Below, one piece after another: positions 42,090-51,314 of a DNA stretch of 64,000 nucleotides. The position numbers and the translations under genes were made by a program. How positions within the stretch are numbered: the stretch's first letter is position 1; each line of letters begins with the position of its first letter. Under the pieces are notes generated by a model. That model had not been told where the DNA came from. It did no database searches and worked only from the letters and a program-made list of their open reading frames with translations. The stretch lies in the NCBI GenBank assembly GCA_035536775.1, contig DATLNM010000027.1, forward strand, positions 59,958 through 123,957. Direction: 5' to 3'. The DNA comes from DATLNM01 sp035536775 (GTDB lineage Bacteria > Actinomycetota > CADDZG01 > WHSQ01).

Positions 42090-45065
42090 GTGCCTGTGCA
42101 GATCGACAATCCCGTTCTCAACTCACCGTTCGAAGAACCGCGCCTCCACTTCAAGTTCGACGACCAAGGGATCACTGGAGAGGTTGTCGAGGAGCGCAGG
42201 GTCTCTACCTATTTCGTGCCCATTCCGCAGTCCAAGAAGAAGGCTGGGCAGGAGAGCTTCGACACAGAGTGGACTAAAGAGCGGATGGAGGAGAACGCCT
42301 TCATCAATCAGGTTCGGTCTGAGGTCAAGGCGTGGCGCGATGGTGGCCGGATCGGCGTCACCCGCACCACGCGTCGCCTCCTAGACCATTGGACGGACTC
42401 CGAACGTGAGCGCCGCCTCTTCTTCTGTCAGATAGAGGCCCTGGAAACGCTGATCTACATAACGGAGGTTGCCCCGAAGTCTGGGCGGCAGTGGATCGAG
42501 CAAAAGCTCAAGTTGGAGAACGACAGAGCTAATCCGGGTCTCTACAGGCTGGCTGTGAAGATGGCCACCGGGAGCGGGAAGACCGTTGTCATGGCCATGC
42601 TGATCGCGTGGCAGACACTCAATAAACAAGCCGACCCACAAGACGTTCGGTTCTCCGACACTTTCCTGATCGTGACGCCGGGAATCACGATCAAGGACCG
42701 ACTACGCGTGCTGCTACCTAGCGACCCCAACACCTATTACAAAGCTCTGGACATCGTGCCTTCTCTTGTCCTGCCCGATCTCGGCCACGCGAAAATCGTG
42801 ATCACCAACTTCCACTCCTTCCTTCGAAGAGAACGGACTCCGGTATCTAAGACCGGAAAGCAAATCCTTCGCACGGCGGAGACGGGAGCTTTCACGGAAT
42901 CCGAGGGTGAGATGGTCCGACGGGTGTGTCGAGAGCTTGGAAGCAAGAAGAACATCGTCGTCATCAACGATGAAGCTCACCACTGCTACCGCTCTAAACC
43001 CCCGGACCCGGGGGAGGCTCTGTCGGCGGAGCAGAAGCGCGAAGCGAAGGAGCGTGACGAGGAAGCACGCGTCTGGATTGCGGGCCTAGAGGCGGTCAAG
43101 AGAAAGCTCGGTACTAAAGCTATCTATGATCTCTCCGCCACACCCTTCTTCCTTCGTGGCTCCGGGTACGCCGAGGGAACGCTCTTCCCCTGGGTCGTAT
43201 CTGACTTCTCCTTGATCGACGCCATCGAGTCGGGCATCGTCAAGATCCCCAGAGTGCCGATATCGGACGACTCGATGAGAGGGGTTAGCCCGACCTACCG
43301 CGACCTGTGGATTCACATACGCGATCACCTGCCTAAGAAGGGTCTGAGTGCGGCGACAAGGGGCAATGAGCCGATAGTCCCTCACGAGCTGGATGGTGCC
43401 CTCCGAACGCTGTACGGCAACTATAAGAAGCGCTTCGAGGCATGGAAGAAGGCGCGAGGAGATGAAGTCGGGTCAACGCCCCCGGTCTTCATAGTGGTCT
43501 GTAACAACACGAGCGTGTCCAAGCTGGTGTTCGACTACATCGCGGGCTGGGAGAAGCCCCTGGGAGCGTCCTCGGTGCTCGTGCCGGGAAAACTGCCCCT
43601 GTTCTCTAACGTCGATGGCGACCGATGGAGTCTGCGACCAAACACGGTGTTGGTCGATTCCAAGCAGCTTGAGTCCGGAGAAGCCATGAGCGCGGACTTT
43701 AAGAAGCTGGCGGCCACCCAGATCGAAGAATTCAAAGCTGATTATCGGGAGCGATTCCCGGGTCGCGACGTCGCCCAGATCACCGACGAGGATCTCCTCC
43801 GTGAGGTCATGAACACGGTCGGGAAGCCGGGGAGGCTCGGGGAGCACGTCCGGTGCGTGGTGAGTGTGTCGATGTTGACGGAAGGGTGGGACGCCAACAC
43901 GGTTACGCACATCCTGGGAGTTCGGGCGTTCTCGACGCAACTCCTGTGCGAGCAGGTCGTTGGCCGTGGCCTACGACGAACTAGTTATGCGACTAACAGC
44001 GAAGGCCATTTCGACCCGGAGTATGCGGAGGTCTACGGCATCCCGTTCTCGTTCATCCCTGGAGGTGGGCAGCCAGGTGACAAGCCGCGAAGCGCGCCGA
44101 CGCGAGTCCGCGCGCTAGAGGAGCGGATTGAGTTGGAGATTCGATTCCCACGCCTCATTGGGTATCGCTTCGATCTTCCTGCAGATCGGCTGTCCGCCGC
44201 GTTCACTCCGCACTCCAAGTTGGCAATAACCACGGAAACTCTGCCGACCAAGACCGAGATTGCGCCGATTGCTGGCGTGTCACAGGTGGACACTCTTGAC
44301 GACCTGAAAAAGGTGCGAACTAACCAGATCGCTTTCGAGATCGCGGCGGATGTCCTGAATAGATATCTAAGGGACGACGAGGACGGGGAGCGACCTTGGC
44401 TGTTTCCTCAACTGGTCGAGATCACAAGACGCTGGATTGATGAGTGCCTCGTCTGCTCGTCGGAGTGCTTTCCGCAGATGCTTTTGCTCACGCGTTACCG
44501 AAAAGATGCTGCAGACCTCATCCACAAAGCCATCGCCCACTCGCAGGAGGGTGCCCCCAAGCTGAAGCCGCGTCTGCATCCCTTTGACCCGGAAGGCACG
44601 ACGCGCCACGTGGACTTCGACACGACCAAGGCCACGTACGTGACCAACGAGCGGAAGTCCCATGTAAGCCACGTTGTCGGTGACTCGAACTGGGAACTCA
44701 AGGCAGCGCAGGTGATAGAGGACATGGACGAAGTCCGCGCGTACGTGAAGAACCAGGGGCTTGGCTTCCACATCCCCTATTCGATTGACGGCGTGGAGCA
44801 CAACTACTTGCCCGACTTCATTATCCAAGTGGACGATGGGGCGGGTAACTTGGTCAACCTCGTTCTAGAGGTATCTGGGCAGAACCTGCGCGACAAGAAG
44901 GCCAAGGTGACTACAGCTAGGGATCTGTGGGTGCCCGCGGTCAACAACCACGGGGTGTTCGGAATGTGGGCTTTTCTCGAATGCTCGAACCCGCATGACG
45001 ATCTCGCTGACACGATCAGGAGTTCTATAGCCGACGTGCTGGCGCTACCTCCGGTGATGGCATAG
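42090..45065 (+). CDS. Type III-like restriction endonuclease subunit (Res, DEAD/DEAH helicase)
   Basis: 991 residues from GTG 42090, with GAAGGGGGG upstream. Helicase motifs: Walker A MATGSGKTVVM near residue 158-168, DEAH in VINDEAHHCYRS, SAT in YDLSATPFF, and motif VI region VVGRGLRRTSY. The C-terminal YLPDFIIQVDDG ... LVLEVSGQNLRDKKAK looks like a PD-(D/E)xK-type nuclease core in which Ser stands where Lys is usual. This resembles the large Res proteins that databases call the BPTD_3080 family (from memory). It would translocate on and cut DNA lacking the partner Mod methylation. mod begins two bases after its stop. Confidence 0.88.
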   Translation: MPVQIDNPVLNSPFEEPRLHFKFDDQGITGEVVEERRVSTYFVPIPQSKKKAGQESFDTEWTKERMEENAFINQVRSEVKAWRDGGRIGVTRTTRRLLDHWTDSERERRLFFCQIEALETLIYITEVAPKSGRQWIEQKLKLENDRANPGLYRLAVKMATGSGKTVVMAMLIAWQTLNKQADPQDVRFSDTFLIVTPGITIKDRLRVLLPSDPNTYYKALDIVPSLVLPDLGHAKIVITNFHSFLRRERTPVSKTGKQILRTAETGAFTESEGEMVRRVCRELGSKKNIVVINDEAHHCYRSKPPDPGEALSAEQKREAKERDEEARVWIAGLEAVKRKLGTKAIYDLSATPFFLRGSGYAEGTLFPWVVSDFSLIDAIESGIVKIPRVPISDDSMRGVSPTYRDLWIHIRDHLPKKGLSAATRGNEPIVPHELDGALRTLYGNYKKRFEAWKKARGDEVGSTPPVFIVVCNNTSVSKLVFDYIAGWEKPLGASSVLVPGKLPLFSNVDGDRWSLRPNTVLVDSKQLESGEAMSADFKKLAATQIEEFKADYRERFPGRDVAQITDEDLLREVMNTVGKPGRLGEHVRCVVSVSMLTEGWDANTVTHILGVRAFSTQLLCEQVVGRGLRRTSYATNSEGHFDPEYAEVYGIPFSFIPGGGQPGDKPRSAPTRVRALEERIELEIRFPRLIGYRFDLPADRLSAAFTPHSKLAITTETLPTKTEIAPIAGVSQVDTLDDLKKVRTNQIAFEIAADVLNRYLRDDEDGERPWLFPQLVEITRRWIDECLVCSSECFPQMLLLTRYRKDAADLIHKAIAHSQEGAPKLKPRLHPFDPEGTTRHVDFDTTKATYVTNERKSHVSHVVGDSNWELKAAQVIEDMDEVRAYVKNQGLGFHIPYSIDGVEHNYLPDFIIQVDDGAGNLVNLVLEVSGQNLRDKKAKVTTARDLWVPAVNNHGVFGMWAFLECSNPHDDLADTIRSSIADVLALPPVMA

Positions 45066-45067
45066 CT

Positions 45068-47689
45068 GTGCCCCGCCGCCCTTCGAAGCCGAAGTCGACA
45101 CCGGTCGAGGCAGTGGTCCATAAGGACAAGCGCTCAAATATTCCGACTCAAGAGCTGCGTGGGTTCGTGAGTGACGAAGAGCCGGCAAAAATGCTTTATC
45201 CGCGCGATCCCTCGCTTGATCCGCAATTGGTTTGGAAGGGCAAGGACGAGCAAGATACGGAAGACCTGGAGGTTCCCGTCCTTCCCATCTACATTCAAGA
45301 GAAGATCCACCCCAAGGTCATCATCGAGAACCTGCGCAAGACGGCGGCAGAGGGCCAACCTGAACCTGAGCTGTCGTTATTCGATGACTTCAACGGCATC
45401 GACTTCGATGAGCTGGTGGATTTTTACGCGCACGAACAGAACTGGTCCAACCGGATGATCCTGGGCGACTCGCTGGCAGTGATGACGTCCCTAGCTGAAA
45501 AGGAACGTCTTAAGGGCCGGGTGCAAGTGATCTTCATGGACCCCCCGTACGGGATCAAGTTCGGGAGCAACTGGCAGGTCTCGACTCGAAAGCGGGACGT
45601 CAAGGACGGAAGGGCCGAGGATGTCACCAGGCAGCCGGAGCAGGTCAAGGCTTTTCGTGACACGTGGGAGCTGGGTATTCACTCTTACCTGACCTACCTG
45701 CGGGACAGGCTCGTCGTGGCCAGGACCCTGCTTACCGAGAGCGGCAGCGTTTTCGTCCAGATCGGCGACGCAAACGTTCATCTTGTGAGAAGCCTTCTCG
45801 ATGAGGTCTTTGGGGATGAGAACTTCGTCAGTCAAGTGACCTTCGCCAAGACCAGTAGCGCAACTGCCGAACTCCTGCCCGGCGTCGGGGACTTGATCAT
45901 TTGGTACGCCAAGAACAAGGCGGAGGTGAAGTACCGGCAGCTCTTTTCTCGCAAGGCGGTGGGAGAGGCCGGTGGCACCGGTTACACCCGAGTCGAACTC
46001 CCAGATGGAACCAGGCGGCCCCTGACCGCAGAGGAGAGGAACGACGTCTCCCTCTTGCCTTCCGGCTCCAGGGTCTTCTCTGCGGGGGATATGACAAGCC
46101 AGAGACCGCCGGGCGACTTCCCTGTCGAGTTCGAAGGGAAGACCTACCACCCCGTTAAGGGCTATTGGAAGACGAACCAAGAAGGGTTCAGTCGGCTAAT
46201 CGCTGCAGGCCGTCTACTCGCATCCTCCGGAGGGCGGTTGGCTTATATGCGCTACCTGGACGACTTCCCAGCAATGCCCATCTCGAACATGTGGACAGAC
46301 ACACTTGGGCAGAACCAGTTCGGGGGTGACAAGGTCTACGTCGTGCAGACGGGGTTGACCGTTGTGCAACGGTGCGTCTTGATGACCAGCGACCCCGGTG
46401 ATCTTGTTCTAGACCCCACGTGTGGGTCAGGTACGACCGCCTACGTCGCCGAACAGTGGGGGAGACGCTGGATCACGATAGACACTTCACGCGTGGCGCT
46501 GGCCCTCGCTCGAACTAGGTTGATGGCAGCTCGCTATCCCTACTACCTGCTTGCGGATTCTGCTGAGGGGGCGAAGAAGGAAGGCCAGGTCACTGGCGCG
46601 ATACCGATCGGGGGACCGTTCAATAGCGACGTTCGGAAGGGCTTCGTTTACCGGACTATCCCGCACGTGACCTTGAAGTCCATCGCGACCAATCCCGAGA
46701 TTAACGAAGGCATGCCGCGAAACCAGGTTGAAGCTGCGATTGCCCGTAACGCTGAATCGGAAGTTCTTTATGACCAGCCTTACGAAGACAAGACGCGTCT
46801 GCGAGTTACAGGGCCATTCACTATGGAGAGCTTGTCACCACATCGGAGCGTCTCTGCTGAAGAAGATCTACCTTCAGCTCAGGAGGGCGTGGAGGTGGGC
46901 ACTGCCGCAGCCCGTTTCGAAGATGTGATCATTGAAAACCTCCGGAAGGCGGGGGTTCAGAACACCAAGCAGGGCGAGAAGCTTGCCTTTGATCGGTTAG
47001 AGCCGTATGCAGGCCAGGGATGGCTCCACGCGGAGGGCGAGTATGTCGACGCGCAGGGAGCTTCGAGGCGCGTGGCGGTCTCGATTGGCCCCGAGCAGGG
47101 AACCGTCGGCCCTGCGCAGATCAAGGAAGCGGCGAAGGAGGCCGTGCAGGGTGTCGGCTTTGATCTGCTGGTCGTCTGTGGATTTGCTTTCGACCCGATG
47201 GTGAACGAGGAGGCGCGGCAGTACGGGGGCCTACGGGTCGAGATCGTTCGCATGAACCCGGACCTAGCGATGGGCGACGAGCTGCTCAAGAAGACCGGCG
47301 CTGGGAACCTCTTCACTATCTTCGGTGAACCTGACCTTGTCGTGAAGGATGAGGCAGATGGCTCGATCTCAGTGGAGTTGCTCGGCCTAGACGTGTACGA
47401 CCCCACTACGGGACAGGTACGGGCTAGCTCGGTCGACGATATTGCTTGCTGGTTCATTGACACCGATTACAACTCGGAGAGCTTCTTCGTGCGACACGCC
47501 TACTTCACTGGCCGCGATAAGCCTTACGAGAGGCTGAAGCGCGCCTTGAAGGCGGAGATCGACGAGGAGGCGTGGGAGTCGCTGTACTCGACAAGGAGTC
47601 GGCCCTTCGAAAAGCCGCGTACGGGGAAGCTCGCCGTCAAGGTGATCAATCACTACGGTGACGAAGTGCTGAAGGTGTACGAGGTCTAA
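45068..47689 (+). CDS. Type III-like DNA methyltransferase (Mod, N6-adenine, beta class order)
   Basis: 873 residues from GTG 45068. The catalytic motif IV DPPYG at 158-162 precedes the SAM-binding motif DPTCGSGTTA at 449-458, which is the beta-class order of N6-adenine/N4-cytosine enzymes. The preceding MILGDSLAVMTSL and VFVQIGDANVHLV are typical of Mod-like enzymes. About 290 residues separate the motifs, with the target-recognition region between them. The C-terminal 250 residues (after ARFEDVIIENLRKAG) form a further domain of unknown role. The order res-mod is the reverse of classical type III loci. The recognition site cannot be read from sequence. Confidence 0.88.
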   Translation: MPRRPSKPKSTPVEAVVHKDKRSNIPTQELRGFVSDEEPAKMLYPRDPSLDPQLVWKGKDEQDTEDLEVPVLPIYIQEKIHPKVIIENLRKTAAEGQPEPELSLFDDFNGIDFDELVDFYAHEQNWSNRMILGDSLAVMTSLAEKERLKGRVQVIFMDPPYGIKFGSNWQVSTRKRDVKDGRAEDVTRQPEQVKAFRDTWELGIHSYLTYLRDRLVVARTLLTESGSVFVQIGDANVHLVRSLLDEVFGDENFVSQVTFAKTSSATAELLPGVGDLIIWYAKNKAEVKYRQLFSRKAVGEAGGTGYTRVELPDGTRRPLTAEERNDVSLLPSGSRVFSAGDMTSQRPPGDFPVEFEGKTYHPVKGYWKTNQEGFSRLIAAGRLLASSGGRLAYMRYLDDFPAMPISNMWTDTLGQNQFGGDKVYVVQTGLTVVQRCVLMTSDPGDLVLDPTCGSGTTAYVAEQWGRRWITIDTSRVALALARTRLMAARYPYYLLADSAEGAKKEGQVTGAIPIGGPFNSDVRKGFVYRTIPHVTLKSIATNPEINEGMPRNQVEAAIARNAESEVLYDQPYEDKTRLRVTGPFTMESLSPHRSVSAEEDLPSAQEGVEVGTAAARFEDVIIENLRKAGVQNTKQGEKLAFDRLEPYAGQGWLHAEGEYVDAQGASRRVAVSIGPEQGTVGPAQIKEAAKEAVQGVGFDLLVVCGFAFDPMVNEEARQYGGLRVEIVRMNPDLAMGDELLKKTGAGNLFTIFGEPDLVVKDEADGSISVELLGLDVYDPTTGQVRASSVDDIACWFIDTDYNSESFFVRHAYFTGRDKPYERLKRALKAEIDEEAWESLYSTRSRPFEKPRTGKLAVKVINHYGDEVLKVYEV

Positions 47690-47722
47690 TCCACGATCCT
47701 CCGTCGATAGAAGAATCTCTAC

Positions 47723-48373
47723 CTACGTCTCGCCGCTCGGTTTAGTTTCCGATCCCCTACCTGAGTCGTGGCGGTCGTTGGAGATGTCTCGTAGAACATC
47801 AGACAGAGCCATGGCTGCCTGAAACGTCCTATTGACCGATAGCGGGATGCCGGACAGGTACAAGAGCACGTCGTCCTCTGTGGGTGCTACGACCATGGGG
47901 TGATCCGGTTGTGGTAATTCGTATCGCCCATCACCCCGCGCGTACTCGTCTAGGTGAGCTAGAAAGTCTCGAAGGAAAACGGCGTGCGGTGCCTCGCCAT
48001 CGAACGCGCCGAGTGCCTTCGCAACCCGCGACTCAAGCTCGGTTAAGCCCTCTTTCTGCGCCATACGCTCAACTGCCTCGGCCATGCGCACGATGCCGCG
48101 AACGCAGACGAAGAAGTACTCCGTTTCATTCTTTAGGCGGGCCTTCTCGCCCCTGTTCCAACCCATCACCTTTGTCACGATGTCGCCTGAGGCGTCTCGG
48201 TATGCGCCGCGTGCCTCGTCGATTCGGTGCATCTGCTCCCCAAGCCCACCGCGGTAACGGAAAGCCTCGTTGACGCAGATGTTGATGACCTCATCCGCAC
48301 TGCCCATTGGTCGAGGGGCATCTTGTTTGGGATCTCGCAACTTGAGGTTTGGGGGCGGCGGTCGGCGCGGCAC
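47723..48373 (-). CDS. Hypothetical helical protein of the island
   Basis: 216 residues from GTG 48373, three bases after the stop of the upstream gene. Mostly helical, with no membrane span; a Pro-rich basic start (PRRPPPPNLKLRD) and an acidic/Ser tail. There is no recognisable domain. It is the last gene of the leftward island operon and converges on mod (33-base gap). The adjacency to the restriction genes may be accidental. Confidence 0.6.
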   Translation of the reverse strand: MPRRPPPPNLKLRDPKQDAPRPMGSADEVINICVNEAFRYRGGLGEQMHRIDEARGAYRDASGDIVTKVMGWNRGEKARLKNETEYFFVCVRGIVRMAEAVERMAQKEGLTELESRVAKALGAFDGEAPHAVFLRDFLAHLDEYARGDGRYELPQPDHPMVVAPTEDDVLLYLSGIPLSVNRTFQAAMALSDVLRDISNDRHDSGRGSETKPSGET

Positions 48374-48376
48374 GGG

Positions 48377-48619
48377 CTAGCTCGTACGTCTCTCGTGCAC
48401 GTCGTCCACGAGACTCTCAAAGTTGGGTGGGTGGACGCCATGCCGCCCAAGGATCGCGAGCACTTGCTCGCGCGTGGCGGCCCTGTCTCCGTTCTGATGA
48501 GTCCGAGCGAGGTCGAGTAGCTCTCGGTTCAGGTCGGCATTCAACTTCGCGACGTCGGCCTCGTGCTGTCGCTTCAGGTCCCGCTCGAAGTTCGGGTTCG
48601 GCTCCCAGCTCACACCCAT
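48377..48619 (-). CDS. Small hypothetical island protein (80 aa)
   Basis: 80 residues. AGGAGAG lies six bases upstream of ATG 48619, a good ribosome-binding site. A charged helix (ERDLKRQHEADVAKLNADLNREL) is followed by a second helical part REQVLAILGRHGVHPP. It may be a small coiled-coil protein. Its stop is coupled to the next gene (TAG CCC GTG). The 103-base gap upstream of it, to the recombinase stop, holds nothing obvious. Confidence 0.6.
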   Translation of the reverse strand: MGVSWEPNPNFERDLKRQHEADVAKLNADLNRELLDLARTHQNGDRAATREQVLAILGRHGVHPPNFESLVDDVHERRTS

Positions 48620-48722
48620 GATGCTCTCCTATCTTCGGCCGCCTCCAGGTCGAGGTGGTCTCTCCTCACACATCTAGCACGGAGGTGCGACAGAAAGACG
48701 ATCGGAGTCTGAGGAAACCCTC

Positions 48723-49418
48723 CTAGGCGGCGTGAGAGCGTCGGAGGAGCCTTGAAACGGTGCCAGGGTTCCACTGCCCGCCGCGCTTGGTGCGGTGTCC
48801 CTCGTCCTCCAGGGTCGCGATCACCTGACGGATGGACAGCCCTTGTGCGCGTAGCTCGTGGATGCGCGCGACGGCGGCCTGCTCGGCCTCATCCGGCACG
48901 AGCGCGCCATCCTGCGCGGTGAATCCCAGAGGTGGCGATCCGAACGCGAACCCGCCGCGCTCAGCCTTGAGCTTGCGACCGTCACGAAGCCGCTTCGCGA
49001 TCATCGCTCTTTCGATCTGTGAGAAGACTCCCGCCATGAGTCGAAACCCCATGCGCATCGGGTCGTCGGGGTCGTCTTGGAGTATCTCGCCCTGGTCGGC
49101 CGCGAAGACTCGACCTCCGCAGCGCCATGCGTGCGCCAGTGCGGCCTCTTGTTCGGTGAGCTTGCGCGCGAGGCGGTCGAGCTTGTGGAAGATGACACCG
49201 GCGACGTCACCGTCGCACACGGCCTGTAAGGCTGCCGCGAGGCCCTCGCGCTTGTCGAACGGAGCCGCTCCGCTCACCCCCGCGTCTCGGTGCCACGACA
49301 CGATCGTGTGCCGGTGCGCCTTCGCCCATTTGCGGATGGCTTCCTCTTGCACGTCGAGGCCGAGGCCCTCGTCCGCCTGGCGGTCTGTGCTGACGCGGAG
49401 GTAAGCGGTGAGCTTCAT
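48723..49418 (-). CDS. Small serine recombinase (resolvase/invertase type)
   Basis: 231 residues. Catalytic Ser10 in AYLRVSTDRQADEG; FHKLDRLARKLTEQE and the E-helix FSQIERAMIAKRLRDGRKLK are typical. The C-terminal helix-turn-helix (GLSIRQVIATLEDEGHRTKRGG then TVSRLLRRS) binds DNA. It is too short to be a large integrase. It may resolve dimers of the element or invert or resolve a site; the inverted repeat at 49428-49474, just upstream, is a candidate target or operator. GGAAAG precedes ATG 49418. Confidence 0.93.
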   Translation of the reverse strand: MKLTAYLRVSTDRQADEGLGLDVQEEAIRKWAKAHRHTIVSWHRDAGVSGAAPFDKREGLAAALQAVCDGDVAGVIFHKLDRLARKLTEQEAALAHAWRCGGRVFAADQGEILQDDPDDPMRMGFRLMAGVFSQIERAMIAKRLRDGRKLKAERGGFAFGSPPLGFTAQDGALVPDEAEQAAVARIHELRAQGLSIRQVIATLEDEGHRTKRGGQWNPGTVSRLLRRSHAA

Positions 49419-49427
49419 GGGGGCTTT

Positions 49428-49474
49428 CCTGCTCGTAGCTGTTGCATCTATATGAATAACTGCAACATAGCAGG
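49428..49474. repeat. Imperfect inverted repeat upstream of the small recombinase
   Basis: CCTGCT (49428-49433) and GTTGCA (49441-49446) are mirrored by TGCAAC (49461-49466) and AGCAGG (49469-49474). The centre ATCTATATGAATAAC is AT-rich, unlike the surroundings. It lies between the recombinase start and the end of the next gene, so it could be a recombination (res-like) site, an operator or a promoter. Position and symmetry are observed; function is inferred. Confidence 0.5.
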
Positions 49475-49487
49475 TAGGAGGGCCGCG

Positions 49488-49694
49488 CTAAATGAACCGG
49501 GTCACCTCGTTGAACCGGCGCACCCACTCGGATGGTGGCTCGACCCTCTCGCGGTGGCGCGACCAGTGGTGATTCCGAACGGCCTCCATGACGGGCCACC
49601 CGGCCGGAACCTCGATCTCCTCCCCGCACATGCCGCACGGCGGCGGGGTTGGGATCGGTGGCGGTGTTGGGATCGGTTGGGGATCGTCGGTCAC
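49488..49694 (-). CDS. Small CxxC/HH zinc-binding-like protein (68 aa)
   Basis: 68 residues from GTG 49694; an earlier start would add an unlikely Ser/Arg-rich piece. A low-complexity PIPTPPPIPTPPP stretch is followed by CGMCGEEIEV and HHWSRH: Cys-x2-Cys then two His about 17-22 residues later, a likely zinc-binding finger. A Trp-Val-Arg-Arg end follows. Nucleic-acid binding is plausible. It is in the leftward operon upstream of the small recombinase. Confidence 0.5.
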   Translation of the reverse strand: MTDDPQPIPTPPPIPTPPPCGMCGEEIEVPAGWPVMEAVRNHHWSRHRERVEPPSEWVRRFNEVTRFI

Positions 49695-49826
49695 TAGACG
49701 AACCCTACGCGGAGGAGCAGAGCGAGGGTGGCTACTCCTGTCGGTGAAGACGTGCCACCGTGAGACACGACCGACAGGGAGGGAGGAAGGGCGAAGCGAC
49801 CCCGCCACCCCCGCTCTACATCTGGG

Positions 49827-50141
49827 TCAGAGGCTTCGTGGGCCGCTGATAGTTCTGGAGTGGGTCACGTACCTCGACTCACGGGCGAGCCGGTCTTCTT
49901 CCGCCCATGCGCGATGCAGTGCCTCGACAGCCGGGTCCGCGGTCGCCGGGGGCGATGTGCGTCGGAAGAGAGGCATGCCGAAGATGGCTTCTTGCTCGGT
50001 CTCGGAGCTTCGGTAGAAGCTCGGGTCACTATCGAGCGTCGCAGCGTCGATGTGGACGACATCACCCGGCTCGGCGCGTCGACCATCGTCGAACAGCATC
50101 GGGTTAAGGACTTCGATGTACATGCCGTCTGCTCTCCTCAT
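49827..50141 (-). CDS. Hypothetical island protein (104 aa)
   Basis: 104 residues from ATG 50141, chosen because AAGGAGG lies about nine bases upstream; the frame continues upstream without such support. The first half looks like a small beta domain (MYIEVLNPMLFDDGRRAEPGD), the rest is helical with many acidic and Arg residues. Similar small proteins are common in phage-derived and mobile regions; no specific family is recognised. Confidence 0.55.
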   Translation of the reverse strand: MRRADGMYIEVLNPMLFDDGRRAEPGDVVHIDAATLDSDPSFYRSSETEQEAIFGMPLFRRTSPPATADPAVEALHRAWAEEDRLARESRYVTHSRTISGPRSL

Positions 50142-50185
50142 CTCGGTTTCCTCCTTGTCGCGTTTCGGTCGAACGGTGACGGTCG

Positions 50186-50653
50186 TTAGGCGTGTTGGTA
50201 GTTGCGAGCGGTATCTGTCGGGGAGACCATGCCGGGGCACTCACACATCTCCTTGACGACGTTGGCTTCCTCTCGGAGAGCCTGGGCGGCATCCAAGAGG
50301 GCGGGCTTGGGGTCGGCGAGGGCACGCAGTCGGCGCGCGACGCGATCGGCGACGGCGGGCACGGGGGCTAGCTCGTCCATCGCTATCTCTAGAACCGCTT
50401 CAGCGAAGCCACAGAGCACGGGGGGACCCTCGGCCGTGTCGTTGGCCTCAAGCAAGTTGTCGACCTTGCTGCGAAGCCTCGCGGCCGTCTGAGCATCTAC
50501 GTCGACGTGACCCTCGCTGCGGTGGCGGAACAATGCCGAGACAGACAGGCCGGTCGACGTTGATATCTGGCGCAGAGATACCGTCGACGTAGTGAGCATG
50601 CGGTCGGCGTCGGCGCGCCGGACCGATAGACAGACGGTGCAAGTACGGCTCAC
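50186..50653 (-). CDS. Zinc-HTH protein (CxxC ... RHxxxxH type)
   Basis: 155 residues from GTG 50653, which overlaps the upstream stop (GTGA). The N-terminal 50 residues follow a pattern I know from phages and mobile elements: CTVC, then a helix-turn-helix (SLRQISTSTGLSVSALFRH), then His five residues later (RHRSEGH). Cys5, Cys8, His43 and His48 probably bind one zinc. The rest is helical. DNA binding, perhaps as a repressor, is likely. Confidence 0.62.
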   Translation of the reverse strand: MSRTCTVCLSVRRADADRMLTTSTVSLRQISTSTGLSVSALFRHRSEGHVDVDAQTAARLRSKVDNLLEANDTAEGPPVLCGFAEAVLEIAMDELAPVPAVADRVARRLRALADPKPALLDAAQALREEANVVKEMCECPGMVSPTDTARNYQHA

Positions 50654-50832
50654 GGTTGGTCCTCATCGGTGTCGTCGTCGGCGTCGGTATCGAGCGGGGG
50701 CGGGGTCTCCGCGAGCGCAGCGTTCATGCGCGCAGCATCCGCGGCGATGAGCACGGGGCCACGCGGCCATCGGCGGTATCCCCCTAGAGGCGGGTCTTGT
50801 CCCGGCGATGGGTTGGCGTTGGGGTCGGTCAT
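50650..50832 (-). CDS. Small proline/acid-rich hypothetical protein (60 aa)
   Basis: 60 residues; GGAGG lies five to nine bases before ATG 50832. The middle contains GGYRRWPRGPVLIAADAARM, the end is an acidic run (LDTDADDDTDEDQP). It overlaps the next gene by four bases and follows the RHH-like gene after two, showing an operon. No family recognised. Confidence 0.5.
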   Translation of the reverse strand: MTDPNANPSPGQDPPLGGYRRWPRGPVLIAADAARMNAALAETPPPLDTDADDDTDEDQP

Positions 50833-50834
50833 GG

Positions 50835-51272
50835 TCAGTCCTCCGTTGTGATCGGGGGGCGCTTCCGTGGCCGCGGTCGTTGAGTCCGGGCAAGTTCGAG
50901 GAGACGTCTGACCTCTTCGTCTTCGACGTCGAATTCGTCGTCCACGATCGGGGTCCGCTGCGGTGGACGTGCGAGCGCTACGAGCCGGTCAACATCTGCG
51001 GCTTGCGCGTCGCGTGCGACCCGTTCTGCGGCCTTGGTCTTAGCCACGCCCATGACCTCGGCTACCGCTGCGAGCGTTGCGCTCATCTGCGCAACCGACG
51101 ACGCCGACGCAGGCTCTGGGTCGATGCGGAGGTACCTAGCCAAAGCTGTCTCGGTGAGGCTGATGAGACTCTGGCCTGTTTCGGCCGCCCTCTTGCTGGC
51201 CGCTGCATGGATGGATCGTCGGAACCGCATGTTCACTGCGATGGTCGGCTCGGAAACCGCTCGTGCTCTCAT
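50835..51272 (-). CDS. Ribbon-helix-helix-like DNA-binding protein
   Basis: 145 residues. Residues 10-48 read as an RHH fold: a strand TIAVNMRFRRS, helix IHAAASKRAAETG, turn and helix SLISLTETALARYL, the layout of Arc/ParD/CopG-type regulators. The rest is helical and acidic, ending with a basic tail. ATAC-GTGTT-GTAT at 51271-51283 overlaps the start codon and could be its own operator. A role in copy control, partition or operon repression is inference. Confidence 0.55.
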   Translation of the reverse strand: MRARAVSEPTIAVNMRFRRSIHAAASKRAAETGQSLISLTETALARYLRIDPEPASASSVAQMSATLAAVAEVMGVAKTKAAERVARDAQAADVDRLVALARPPQRTPIVDDEFDVEDEEVRRLLELARTQRPRPRKRPPITTED

Positions 51273-51314
51273 ACGTGTTGTATCGGCAGCAAGGTTGCAC
51301 CATCGGGGTATGCC

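Noticed and set aside
50650..51272. Toxin-antitoxin pair (RHH protein plus 60-residue partner)
   Set aside because: The RHH-like protein could be an antitoxin, but the neighbouring 60-mer is acidic and disordered and no known toxin fold is visible.
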